64,000 nt of DNA from Arsenophonus nilaparvatae (GTDB lineage: Bacteria > Pseudomonadota > Gammaproteobacteria > Enterobacterales > Enterobacteriaceae). This document shows positions 28,470-37,730 of this stretch, piece after piece. The stretch lies in the NCBI RefSeq assembly GCF_000757905.1, contig NZ_JRLH01000001.1; one strand, given 5' to 3'. Positions within the stretch are counted from its first letter, which is position 1. Each line of letters begins with the position of its first letter. The translations under genes were made by a program, and so were the position numbers. The notes under the pieces were generated by a model. It was given only the letters and a program-made list of their open reading frames with translations, did not search any database and was not told where the DNA came from.

Positions 28470-31376
28470 TTACTGATGGGTAACAATCACCAGGCGTATA
28501 GAATCTAATCGCCAATTAGCTTGCTCAATATTGAGCAATAATTGTTGGCGTTCATATTCAATAGCGCTTAATTCATCAGGACGAATATTCGGATTGACAG
28601 ATTTTAATGCCTCTAATCGCGAATACTCTAACGATAATATTTTATCCGCTTGTGTTTTTGCTTCGGCAATCAACATACTTGTTTCTTTTTCTATCATAGC
28701 TTTAGAAAGTTGCAGTATGTTATGTACCTCTTTTTGTACGGCATTTACCAGTTTACTACCAGTATGGCGATTCACAGTATTTAGCTGACGATTAAAACTT
28801 TCAAATTCTACTTGCTTAGCCAGATCATTACCTTTTAAATCCATTAGAATACGAATTGGCGTTGGCGGTAAAAAGCGAGTGACTTGTAGATTTTTGGGTG
28901 CTTGTGCCTCAACAACATAAATTAATTCAGTAAGTAGTGTACCGACTGGTAAGGTTTTATTTTTCAATAAAGACACAGCACAACTGCCAATTTCGCCAGA
29001 AAGGATCAAATCCATACCATTACGAATAATCGGGTGTTCCCAGCTAATAAATTCGGTATCTTCTCTAGACAATGCTTGAGTACGATCGAAGGTAATAGTA
29101 CAACCATCTTGCGGCAAGCCAGGAAAATCAGGTATCAACATATGTTCAGCAGGCGTAAGAACGATCAGATTATCACTGCGATCTTCTTGGTTAATACCAA
29201 TGATATCGAACAAATTTAATGAAAAATTAATCAAATCAATACTATTATCTTGTTCTGCAATTTGTTTGGCTAAATATTGACCAATTTCGCCACCATTAGA
29301 ATTCATTTCTAGTAAGCGATCGCGCCCTTGCTCTAATTGGGTTTTGAGTTGGTTATGTTTAGCTCGGCAAGCTTTAATAAAATCGTCAAAGTTATCAAGG
29401 ACGGTGGGTTTAGCCAAATACTCAACCAGTTGCTGATAATATTGATCATAAATAGCGCGACCAGTTGGACAAGTATACTCAAAGGCATCAAGCCCCTCAT
29501 GATACCAACGTAGCAAAATAGCTTGGGCAGTATTTTCAAGGTAAGGTACGCTAATTTGGATATCCCGATTTTGACCGATACGATCCAGACGCCCAATTCT
29601 TTGCTCAAGCAAATCAGGATTAAAAGGCAAATCAAACATAACTAACTGGTTGGCGAATTGGAAATTACGTCCTTCAGAGCCAATTTCAGAGCATAGTAAT
29701 ACCTGGGCACCTTGTTCTTGGGAGGCAAAATAGGCAGCCGCCCGATCCCGTTCGAGTAATGATAGATTTTCATGAAAAACGGCCGCTTTGATCGCTTCTT
29801 TTTCTCTTAGTACCTGTTCCAATTGTAAGGCAGTAGTTGCTTGAGAGCAGATAACTAAAACTTTTTCTTGCCGATGAGTTGTTAAGAAATGCTTTAGCCA
29901 TTCAACTCGGGGATCAAAATTCCACCAAGTTGCATTTTCACCTTCAAACGTCTGATAGATTTGTTCAGGATAGAGCATCTCCCGCGCACTGATATCAACG
30001 GATTTCTTAGCATTCATGATGCCAGCAACTTTAATCGCCGTTTGGTACTGTGGGGGTAAAGGTAATTTAATAGCGTGTAATTCACGCCGAGGAAAGCCTT
30101 TAACGCCATTACGGGTATTGCGAAATAGTAAACGGCTCGTTCCATGACGATCCATCAACATGGTAATCAATTCGCGACGTGCTTTTTTACTTTCTTCATT
30201 ATCACTGTTACTGGCTTTAAGAAGAGGCTCAATATCCTGCTCCTTAATTAATTCTGTTAGTAAATTTTGCTGCTTATTATTTAATTTTTCACCAGAAAGC
30301 AGCAAACTAACGGCTTCGGCAACCGGGCTATAATTTTGTTGTTCTTCAATGAAGTGTTGATAGCTATGAAAGCGATTAGGATCCAGTAAACGTAGGCGAG
30401 CAAAATGGCTCTCTTGACCCAGCTGTTCAGGGGTAGCGGTTAATAACAGCACTGAAGGAATTTGCTGAGCCAGCGTGTCGATAGCTTGGTATTCGCGGCT
30501 AGGCGACTCTTCACTCCATACCAGGTGATGGGCTTCATCAACAACCATCATATCCCAACTGGCTTCTAGCAGATGATTAAACCGTTTTTTATTGCGGCGA
30601 ACGAAATCAAGAGAACAGATGACCAGCTGCTCTGTTTCAAAAGGATTCTCACTATCGTGTAATGATTCGGTATAACGGCTGTCATCAAACAGCGAAAAAC
30701 GCAAATTAAAACGACGTAGCATTTCGACTAACCATTGGTGTTGCAAACTTTCAGGTACGATAATCAGTACTCGTTCAATACGTCCAGCAAGTAACTGTTG
30801 ATGAATGATCATTCCTGCTTCAATAGTTTTGCCTAATCCAACTTCGTCCGCTAATAAAACACGTGGATGGTGGCGTTTACCTACTTCTTGAGCAATATAA
30901 AGTTGGTGAGGGATCAAATTGGCACGCATACCTCTTAGTCCACCGGTTTGGTGACCAAATTGTTGGTATTGGAAACGCAAGGCGCGATAGCGTAATGCAA
31001 AACGATCCATTCGATCAAGTTGACCGGCAAACAAACGATCTTGTGGTTTATTAAAAGTTAACTTGCTATCAAGAAACACTTCGCGCAGGCTGACGTTTTT
31101 TTCATCAGAATCGATACGAGTTCCTGTATAGACAAGTACTCCCTCGTCTTGTTGTACATTGTCAACTCTCAACTGCCAGCCTTCATGGCTGGTGATCAGA
31201 TCGCCTTCATTAAACATAACGCGTGTAATTGGTGCATTATTTATTGAATAAAGGCGATTTTCTCCACTTGCAGGGAAAAGTACTGTAACCATGCGGCTAT
31301 CAATAGCTACCACGGTACCTAATCCAAGTTCACTTTCTGTATCGCTTATCCAGCGTTGACCAAGAATAAATGGCAT
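28470..31376 (-). CDS. rapA: RNA polymerase-associated Swi2/Snf2 ATPase RapA
   Basis: Recycles stalled RNA polymerase. Its 968-aa length equals that of E. coli RapA (HepA). Two N-terminal Tudor-like domains (about 1-107) are followed by the helicase core with Walker A DEVGLGKTIEAGM, the DEAH box VDEAHH, TATPEQ, and the C-terminal lobe motif QRIGRLDRIGQ. No interruption is seen. It is transcribed with rluA. The upstream side opens into an AT-rich gap rather than the E. coli polB. Confidence 0.97.
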   Translation of the reverse strand: MPFILGQRWISDTESELGLGTVVAIDSRMVTVLFPASGENRLYSINNAPITRVMFNEGDLITSHEGWQLRVDNVQQDEGVLVYTGTRIDSDEKNVSLREVFLDSKLTFNKPQDRLFAGQLDRMDRFALRYRALRFQYQQFGHQTGGLRGMRANLIPHQLYIAQEVGKRHHPRVLLADEVGLGKTIEAGMIIHQQLLAGRIERVLIIVPESLQHQWLVEMLRRFNLRFSLFDDSRYTESLHDSENPFETEQLVICSLDFVRRNKKRFNHLLEASWDMMVVDEAHHLVWSEESPSREYQAIDTLAQQIPSVLLLTATPEQLGQESHFARLRLLDPNRFHSYQHFIEEQQNYSPVAEAVSLLLSGEKLNNKQQNLLTELIKEQDIEPLLKASNSDNEESKKARRELITMLMDRHGTSRLLFRNTRNGVKGFPRRELHAIKLPLPPQYQTAIKVAGIMNAKKSVDISAREMLYPEQIYQTFEGENATWWNFDPRVEWLKHFLTTHRQEKVLVICSQATTALQLEQVLREKEAIKAAVFHENLSLLERDRAAAYFASQEQGAQVLLCSEIGSEGRNFQFANQLVMFDLPFNPDLLEQRIGRLDRIGQNRDIQISVPYLENTAQAILLRWYHEGLDAFEYTCPTGRAIYDQYYQQLVEYLAKPTVLDNFDDFIKACRAKHNQLKTQLEQGRDRLLEMNSNGGEIGQYLAKQIAEQDNSIDLINFSLNLFDIIGINQEDRSDNLIVLTPAEHMLIPDFPGLPQDGCTITFDRTQALSREDTEFISWEHPIIRNGMDLILSGEIGSCAVSLLKNKTLPVGTLLTELIYVVEAQAPKNLQVTRFLPPTPIRILMDLKGNDLAKQVEFESFNRQLNTVNRHTGSKLVNAVQKEVHNILQLSKAMIEKETSMLIAEAKTQADKILSLEYSRLEALKSVNPNIRPDELSAIEYERQQLLLNIEQANWRLDSIRLVIVTHQ

Positions 31377-31917
31377 AAATTTTAACTCAGTTTATCCGTA
31401 TGTTTGAGAAAATTATGGGTTGTTCATTTTGAAGAGAGTAATTATATTAATCATAAAACAATATCTTACTCTCTTTTTGAAAGGACTGTATGTTAATAAA
31501 TGCGGTGCCAATAGTCACCTATAAAAATGCTTTTTTATAAGATATTATTATTTATTTGTGTTTTAACAGAGAATGTTAAGGTATTAAGCAGATGAAAAAA
31601 AGAACAAATCATCATTTTTTATTATTCTGCATCCTACTGTTTTTGTTCATTAATTTATAATTAACTAATATATAAAGAAAATTATATAGATGTTATGGCT
31701 AATTTAATATTGATAAAAATAAAGCATAGAAATAAAAATGCTATGTTATTTAAAATTTTTTACTGGAGGATAAATATTTTTATCACACCTATTAAAATTA
31801 TCTGCTTAATTTCTAAAACCCAACTTAATCTAATAAATATTAGTATAAATAATACATCAATATTAGATTAAGATTGGGTAGTTAATTAACTTTTTTCTAT
31901 GATTTCTGAAAAAATAA
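31377..31917. other. AT-rich intergenic stretch upstream of rapA
   Basis: No open frame with family signals was found on either strand. It should hold the rapA promoter on the - strand near 31400. A weak hairpin with a T-run lies around 31504-31536. A long inverted repeat at 31818-31879 is listed separately. No remnant of polB or the ara genes that flank rapA in E. coli could be recognised. Confidence 0.5.
31818..31879 (-). terminator. Long inverted repeat, probable terminator of the 115-aa orphan gene
   Basis: The arms 31818-31835 and 31861-31879 pair over 18 bp with one single-base bulge, around a 25-base AT-rich loop. On the - strand the stem ends in GGG followed by TTTT. It starts about 40 bases after the stop of the orphan gene at 31920. 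The loop is longer than in typical intrinsic terminators, so a mobile-element end or protein site cannot be excluded. Confidence 0.5.
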
Positions 31918-31919
31918 CA

Positions 31920-32267
31920 TTAATCATCATTTTTTAAGATTAAATCAAAGCGGAAGCCATCAACTCTTTCGAATTCTAATTCAAATGGTAAGGTATCTGA
32001 ATTGACTTCAATTTGATTTTCTACAGCATTATATTCAAAGTAAGTAGCAGTGTTAAATTTAACTAAATTATATCTATCATAAATGACGAGATGAGCAACA
32101 TGTTGCATACCATCATCAAGAATATCACCAACTGTTACAAAATCTTTGTCTGAATCGATATTTGCTGGTTCGTCGATTCCATGTACGCGGATAAAAGCCC
32201 GGTAAGGAAAACCATCACCAGTTTTGTTTAAAAAACGAATGGCTAATTGTTCTTTATTATTTGACAT
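31920..32267 (-). CDS. Orphan hypothetical protein, 115 aa
   Basis: I do not recognise this protein. The ATG at 32267 is preceded by GAGG at a 6-base spacing, which favours it over the upstream in-frame start at 32279. The product is soluble and acidic (many Asp and Glu, ending KNDD), has no signal peptide or membrane segment, and alternates hydrophobic and polar residues in a way that suggests mainly beta-strands (for example HVAHLVIYDRYNLVKF). It stands alone in a very AT-rich stretch between rapA and thiQ, with a probable terminator behind it. The good ribosome-binding site and the terminator argue that it is a real, expressed gene, probably acquired. Confidence 0.65.
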   Translation of the reverse strand: MSNNKEQLAIRFLNKTGDGFPYRAFIRVHGIDEPANIDSDKDFVTVGDILDDGMQHVAHLVIYDRYNLVKFNTATYFEYNAVENQIEVNSDTLPFELEFERVDGFRFDLILKNDD

Positions 32268-33379
32268 ATATAACCTCATCTAGTATTTGGTATATTAAAA
32301 TTTTGCTAATTAGATGCGCATCTATATTTTATATAACACATGAGCTACATTGCTTTAAGTTATATATAAAATCAAATTCAAAATTTAGAATTTTCATTAT
32401 TAAATTTTATTATTATTTTTTTATTGTTATTAAAAAAATGGATTTTTATATAAAGTATAAAAAATAAATTTTATTTATATAAAAATAAAGGTAATGATAT
32501 AACATCATGATGAAAATTTTTATAAGATTAATGAAGTTATTATAATGTTTTTAGTCTTCAATTATTAATTCTTAAAAGTATAAAATAAACATGGTTATAG
32601 TTAATAATAAATTTAACAAAGTATTTGATATCACTCTTTAATAATTTTTTAGTTATTTAACAAATTAAAATTAGCTTTATTATTTTTGGTTAATTGCTTT
32701 CGCATATTAGTCATTTTTATTTTTTTAATCACTAAAAATAATTAGTTAAGTTAGTGATTTTGTAATTAGTGAGCAACAATCTTAGCTTTTTATAATAATA
32801 TTATATGTAATAAAATTTTTCGTTTAATATATCCATTCATTTAATAAAATTTTGTGCTATTTTAAATAATCTTTTTAAAAAAATGTTTTTTTATCGATAT
32901 TATATAATAAGTTATTTAATTTTTTGTTAAATTGCTAGAGTGCTATAATCGCTTATATCTATGTTATTCTTGCTAAAAGCGAGATGAAATAATCAATATT
33001 AAGATAAAAAATGATGGAAAAAGTTACGCTTAATTTTATTTACTCAATTATTGATTCTTCTATATCATATAAAAAATAAATAATTATTAAATTTTGTTAT
33101 AATTTGTGATATGTAGGTATTTTGTTTTAAATGTTTATTTTATGCTCTCAATTTATTGAAAAAATAAATTTTTTGTTGATTGATATTTTTAATATTTAAG
33201 GGTTTTTTAAATAAAAAACAAAAAATAGATACGTTTTTAATAAAATTGTGAAAACATATATCTTTGTATTAGAAAAAGTAGTCTTAGTATTAATACAACA
33301 AATAGTATTATAAAGGTCGAAAAATACCATCCAATTATTTGCCAAAGTGTGAATTAATAATTAATTATTATAAATAATG
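32268..33379. other. Very AT-rich 1.1-kb region without recognisable genes
   Basis: Almost all sequence here is A and T runs, with only short chance open frames (such as 32261-32467). No recognisable protein remnants, RNA genes or insertion-sequence ends were found. A possible extended -10 element sits at 32941-32949 and is listed separately. The upstream end should contain the promoter of the 115-aa orphan gene. Confidence 0.6.
32941..32949 (+). promoter_or_regulatory. Candidate extended -10 promoter in the AT-rich region
   Basis: TGCTATAAT reads as an extended -10 element (TGn-TATAAT) in one of the few mixed-composition spots of the region. A TTGTTA lies 14 bases upstream, which is short for a -35. 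The only frame downstream is a 22-codon stretch starting at 33010, without a clear ribosome-binding site. In sequence this AT-rich such a match can arise by chance. Confidence 0.3.
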
Positions 33380-34081
33380 TCAAAAATGAGATATACCCAG
33401 CAGTTTACTTGCGGGTGTTAATCCATTAATTAAACAATCTGGTTGACCATCATAGGCAATTTTTCCATCTGCAATTACGATAGACCGAGTTGCTATTTGG
33501 CTAGCATCTTCCAAATTATGGGAAACCATCAGTAAGGTTAATTGGCGTTCATCACACACCTGTTTAAGTAATGTTAACATTTCATTACGTAAAGCTGGAT
33601 CGAGAGCAGAAAAAGGTTCATCTAACAATAAAATCGGTTTTTGGCGGATCAAACAACGAGCTAACGCAGTACGTTGGCGTTGTCCGCCTGATATTTGTGC
33701 AGGCAAACGAGTGATACAATTATTAAGAGAAACTTGTTCTATGATCTGTTTTACTGCGCGATGTTGAGCTCTTTCTAATCTTAAATTTGGTGAAATGCCT
33801 AACGCAATATTTTGCCAAACAGTTAAATGAGAAAAGAGGTTATTTTCCTGAAAAAGGATAGAAACTGGCCGCTTGGCGGGTGGTGTAGCAGTATGATTTT
33901 GGCTATTTAGCCAAATTTCCACCTGTTTGGGATATTGAAATCCAGCGATCAAATCCAGTAGAGTACTTTTTCCTGCGCCACTAGGGCCTAATATAGCCAC
34001 CCTTTCAGCTCTATTTACTTGAAAATCAAACTGCATTGTTAGATTTTCATAACAATAGACAAGTTGATCTAATTTAATCAT
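33380..34081 (-). CDS. thiQ: Thiamine ABC transporter ATP-binding protein
   Basis: ATPase of the ThiBPQ importer for thiamine and its phosphates. It is 233 aa (232 in E. coli). Walker A is GPSGAGKST (about residues 32-40), the signature is SGGQRQR, and Walker B is LLLDEPFSALD. It overlaps thiP by 8 bases and is the last gene of the operon. Confidence 0.95.
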   Translation of the reverse strand: MIKLDQLVYCYENLTMQFDFQVNRAERVAILGPSGAGKSTLLDLIAGFQYPKQVEIWLNSQNHTATPPAKRPVSILFQENNLFSHLTVWQNIALGISPNLRLERAQHRAVKQIIEQVSLNNCITRLPAQISGGQRQRTALARCLIRQKPILLLDEPFSALDPALRNEMLTLLKQVCDERQLTLLMVSHNLEDASQIATRSIVIADGKIAYDGQPDCLINGLTPASKLLGISHF

Positions 34082-35678
34082 GCTCTTTTCCTGATAAATA
34101 TTCTAATAAACTGAATAAGCTGAAACAAAGTAATAGCATTAACAACGCGGTAACTGCCGCATCATTATTACGGTAAGAGCCTAATTGTTGATAGAGATAA
34201 TAAGGTAGGGTACGAAAGTTCTCATTACCAAACAGTGCAATAATACCAAAATCACCTATTGAGAGTATACAGGCAAAAGCGAAGGCTTGTCCTATTGTAC
34301 GTTTCAAAGCTTTTAATTCAATTAGAGCTAGTCGATTTATGCCTTTGATCTGTAATGAAAGGCATAATAAATTATAGCGTTCAGCTAAGTCATACATCTG
34401 ATTTTCTAATATTTTTAAGGCATAAGGAATAGCCATTAAAGCATTCGTCAAGATGATTAAACTATAAGGCGAGTAGGTTAAATTAATAGTATTATTTAGC
34501 AATAAAAAGAAGCCGGTAGCTAAAACTATGCCTGGCATTGCAAGTATTAATAATCCACTTAATTCGAAAGTTCGATAAAGTAGTGTTGAGCGGCGCAGAC
34601 GTAATTCACGACTACTCCAAAGCAACATCATAGTAAGAATAATACAAAGTACCCCAGCACTAATAGCGATAAAAATCGAATTAATGGCTGCTTGCCATAA
34701 GCCTGGCTGTTGTAACACGTGTAATAGCGTTAAGTTTAAACCATCAACGATAATAGCCAAGAAAGGCGGAATTAAGAAAAATAGGGTCATACTAATCAGT
34801 AATGTATCCCACCATTTCTGCCATCGACTATCAGCTGGATTTGTCCACCGCAATTGTCGACTAGCACCGACGGAAAAGACGACATTTAATTTTTGACTTA
34901 ATAATACTAGCCCTAAACAGCAAAAAAGTTGGATCAGAGCCAGCAAAGCAGCTTTATTGAGATCAAAATCATAACTTAATGATTGATAGATAGCGAGTTC
35001 AATGGTGGTTGCAGCAGGCCCCCCGCCAAGCGTCAGTACGGTAGCAAAACTGGCGAAGCACAACATAAAAATCAGAGCTGATGTTGGTAAAATCTGTCGT
35101 CTAAGATAAGGCCATTCAACAATCCGAAAATGTTGCCATTGGTTCATGCCGAGTTGTGCGGCAAGCTGACGTTGCTCAACTGCAATATTCTCTAGCGCAA
35201 GCAACAGCATCCGCATAGCTAATGGTAAATTAAAAAAGACATGTGCTAATAAAATGCCTTTTAGGCCATAGGGGGTAAATTGGTAATTAATACCTAACCA
35301 TTGACAAAATTGAGCAATCCATCCCACCCGACCATAGACGGTTAATAAGCCAAAAATGGCCACTAGTACTGGCAATACCAGTGTCATCGAACATAAGCGT
35401 AAAAACAGTATCCGACCCGGAAAATGGCGTCGAAAAAGGGCTTTGGCGAGAAATATTGCAGGGATAACGGATAAGACGGTCGATAGTAATGCTTGCCAAA
35501 ATGTAAAGCCAATGACGTGCCATAAATAGCTGTCATCAATAAATTCTTGCCAGCTTATTTGCGGGGCATGTAACCATAAAGTGCTGAAAGTAACTACCGC
35601 AATAGTGATTAATAGGCCGGACACAACTATGCCAGGCCAAAGTGAACTCCCTATTGGTGGCTGACGGCATTTTGCCAT
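34074..35678 (-). CDS. thiP: Thiamine ABC transporter permease
   Basis: Inner-membrane permease of the thiamine importer. The 534-aa product (536 in E. coli) is a fused double permease with about 12 hydrophobic segments and two binding-protein-dependent transport loops (EQRQLAAQLGMNQWQHFRIVEWP in part, and a second near residues 430-450) that contact ThiQ. The ATG at 35678 gives MAKCRQPPIG, matching the family; an in-frame start at 35690 is less likely. The start lies inside the thiB gene (28-base overlap), so translation is probably coupled. Confidence 0.94.
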   Translation of the reverse strand: MAKCRQPPIGSSLWPGIVVSGLLITIAVVTFSTLWLHAPQISWQEFIDDSYLWHVIGFTFWQALLSTVLSVIPAIFLAKALFRRHFPGRILFLRLCSMTLVLPVLVAIFGLLTVYGRVGWIAQFCQWLGINYQFTPYGLKGILLAHVFFNLPLAMRMLLLALENIAVEQRQLAAQLGMNQWQHFRIVEWPYLRRQILPTSALIFMLCFASFATVLTLGGGPAATTIELAIYQSLSYDFDLNKAALLALIQLFCCLGLVLLSQKLNVVFSVGASRQLRWTNPADSRWQKWWDTLLISMTLFFLIPPFLAIIVDGLNLTLLHVLQQPGLWQAAINSIFIAISAGVLCIILTMMLLWSSRELRLRRSTLLYRTFELSGLLILAMPGIVLATGFFLLLNNTINLTYSPYSLIILTNALMAIPYALKILENQMYDLAERYNLLCLSLQIKGINRLALIELKALKRTIGQAFAFACILSIGDFGIIALFGNENFRTLPYYLYQQLGSYRNNDAAVTALLMLLLCFSLFSLLEYLSGKEHD

Positions 35679-36652
35679 AAATTGATCCATTGATTGCGAT
35701 GTTGAGTAATATCTTCTGCATTAAATTGTAATGATTTTTTTGGCACAGGTATTTGTTGATAAACGTCGGGTAAGGGTATATCAATGACTGGATACATCCA
35801 ATTGGTTGTCGGCAACGTTTTTTGGAACGTTGGTGATAGCATAAATTGCATGAATTGTTGAGCTAGTTTAGGCTGCTTGCTGGTTGCTAATTGGGCAGCC
35901 ACTTCAATTTGCAGATAGTGCCCCTCACTAAATAGTGCCGCAGCATAATTATTTTTTTTATCATTTAACAGATGAAAACCTGGTGAAGAGCTATAACTGA
36001 GGACAAAATCGCTTTCACCTTTTAAAAACAATCCATATGATTCGCTCCAACCTTTAGTAACGGTTACGGTTTTTTTTGCTATTTTTTGCCAAGCCTGAGC
36101 ACTGTTTTGCCCATAAATTTTTTGTATCCAAAGTAATAGCCCTAAACCTGGTGTACTGGTACGTGGATCTTGGTAAATAATTTTCCATGGCTGGGGGCCA
36201 TTAATAAGTTCATCAAGACTTTTAGGCACTTCGGTGATCCGCGTCTTATCATAAATAAAAGCAAAATAACCATAATCGTAAGGGATAAAAATATTGTTAT
36301 CCCATTTTATAGGTAATTTCAGTTGACTGATGTCAATTTTACTTTCAGTAAATAAGCCCGTTTTTTTTGCTAGATCAATTAAGTTATTATCAAGTCCGAG
36401 CACAATATCAGCTGGGCTATTTTTTCCTTCCATTCTAAGGCGATTTAATAACGCAACCCCATCATTTAGGCCAATTAGCTTCAGTTCACAGTGACAGATT
36501 TGTTCGAAGGCAGGCTTTATTGTAGGCCCTGGCCCCCAATCTGCGATAAAGGAATCATAAGTGTAAATGGTTAATATAGGTTTTGCCTGGAGAGCGAAAG
36601 CTGAACAACAAATTAAACCAATACTAACTATTTTTAGCAGTACATTCTTCAA
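35651..36652 (-). CDS. thiB: Thiamine-binding periplasmic protein
   Basis: Periplasmic receptor of the thiamine importer (TbpA). The 333-aa precursor (327 in E. coli) has a signal peptide ending near ALQA-KPILTIYTYDSF. Conserved blocks include SFIADWGPGP and the YDYGYFAFIYD region. The start is a TTG at 36652, chosen because AGGAG lies 9 bases upstream and no ATG fits the signal peptide. A TPP riboswitch precedes the gene. Confidence 0.95.
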   Translation of the reverse strand: MKNVLLKIVSIGLICCSAFALQAKPILTIYTYDSFIADWGPGPTIKPAFEQICHCELKLIGLNDGVALLNRLRMEGKNSPADIVLGLDNNLIDLAKKTGLFTESKIDISQLKLPIKWDNNIFIPYDYGYFAFIYDKTRITEVPKSLDELINGPQPWKIIYQDPRTSTPGLGLLLWIQKIYGQNSAQAWQKIAKKTVTVTKGWSESYGLFLKGESDFVLSYSSSPGFHLLNDKKNNYAAALFSEGHYLQIEVAAQLATSKQPKLAQQFMQFMLSPTFQKTLPTTNWMYPVIDIPLPDVYQQIPVPKKSLQFNAEDITQHRNQWINLWQNAVSHQ

Positions 36653-36755
36653 TACTGAGTTCTCCTATATAATTAAATAAAAGTGATGCTCTAGGATCTG
36701 AGGAATGGACAGTAATGAAGCTATTTATTGATGAATAAATCATTAGAGTGGCTCA

Positions 36756-36845
36756 AATCCCTACGCCGATGTTAATCGGATCAGGTTCGACGAGTTTTTC
36801 TCAGCCAGCTATTAACAATATTAATCATAGCAGGCACCCCGTTGA
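36756..36845 (-). promoter_or_regulatory. TPP riboswitch (THI element) upstream of thiB
   Basis: On the - strand the conserved blocks appear in order: CGGGGTGCC, GGCTGAGA, ACCTGATC and GCGTAGGGA. They form the thi box aptamer. It lies about 100 bases before thiB, so thiBPQ is expected to be turned down when thiamine pyrophosphate is plentiful. Confidence 0.96.
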
Positions 36846-36963
36846 GATGGCCTTATTGTAAGATGTTATCTTATAATTGCAAATACTATATTTGATAAAG
36901 GCTTACCATATAGAGTAGTATGAAACAATAAGTTATCTTTTAAATTTTTAACGAGGTAGTCAG

Positions 36964-37494
36964 ATGGTTGACAATGATGGCTACCGCCCGAATGTAGGAA
37001 TTGTAATTTGTAATCGGCAGGGCCAGGTATTATGGGCTCGTCGCTATGGGCAACATTCATGGCAGTTCCCTCAAGGGGGCATTAATCCTGAAGAATCGCC
37101 AGAACAGGCAATGTATCGGGAATTATTCGAAGAGGTTGGGTTGGATCGTAAAGATGTTAAAATATTAGCGTCTACCCGGAACTGGTTACGTTACAAATTA
37201 CCTAAACGTTTGGTGCGTTGGGACACAAAGCCAGTTTGTATAGGGCAAAAGCAACGTTGGTTTTTGTTACAATTGGTTTGTAATGAACATAATATTAATG
37301 TGCAAACAAGTAAAACGCCTGAATTTGATAGTTGGCGTTGGGTGAGTTATTGGTATCCTGTGCGTCAGGTTGTTTCTTTTAAACGCGATGTTTATCGGCG
37401 TGTTATGAAAGAATTTGCTCCGATGGTTATGTCACTGCAAAATAGTACAATGACATCAAATAAAAGCCATACCTATAGGCGTAAATGTGGCTAA
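36964..37494 (+). CDS. rppH: RNA pyrophosphohydrolase RppH
   Basis: Removes pyrophosphate from 5'-triphosphate ends of mRNA to start RNase E-dependent decay. The 176-aa length equals that of E. coli RppH. The Nudix box is at residues 38-60 (GGINPEESPEQ, then RELFEEVGL). The N terminus MVDNDGYRPNVGIVI is the family start, preceded by GAGG. In E. coli ptsP follows at once; here it is missing and a terminator follows instead. Confidence 0.96.
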   Translation: MVDNDGYRPNVGIVICNRQGQVLWARRYGQHSWQFPQGGINPEESPEQAMYRELFEEVGLDRKDVKILASTRNWLRYKLPKRLVRWDTKPVCIGQKQRWFLLQLVCNEHNINVQTSKTPEFDSWRWVSYWYPVRQVVSFKRDVYRRVMKEFAPMVMSLQNSTMTSNKSHTYRRKCG

Positions 37495-37566
37495 ATAAAT
37501 TTAGCGAAAGAAAGTAGGTTTATGTTTATTTTAATAGCCAACTTTTGTCGTTTTGAAAGCGAAGTG

Positions 37567-37598
37567 AGAGTAGCGAAAGCTACTCTTGTTTATTTTTT
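37567..37598 (+). terminator. Rho-independent terminator of rppH
   Basis: A perfect 8-bp stem AGAGTAGC/GCTACTCT with a GAAA tetraloop, followed by TGTTTATTTTTT. It stands where ptsP would begin in E. coli. Confidence 0.9.
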
Positions 37599-37730
37599 GG
37601 AAAATTTACTAGCCAAAGTATGCATTAGATAGATTTGTTGATGAATTTAATCAATAAAATACTATTAGATTTTAAACCGCATGCAGTCATGCAATTCTAT
37701 CAAGCTCTATAAAACTAAAGAGTGGAGACG

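Noticed and set aside
32261..32467. Open frame of 68 codons on the + strand in the AT-rich region
   Set aside because: The product is a low-complexity Ile/Tyr/Phe/Lys string typical of chance frames in AT-rich DNA; no ribosome-binding site.
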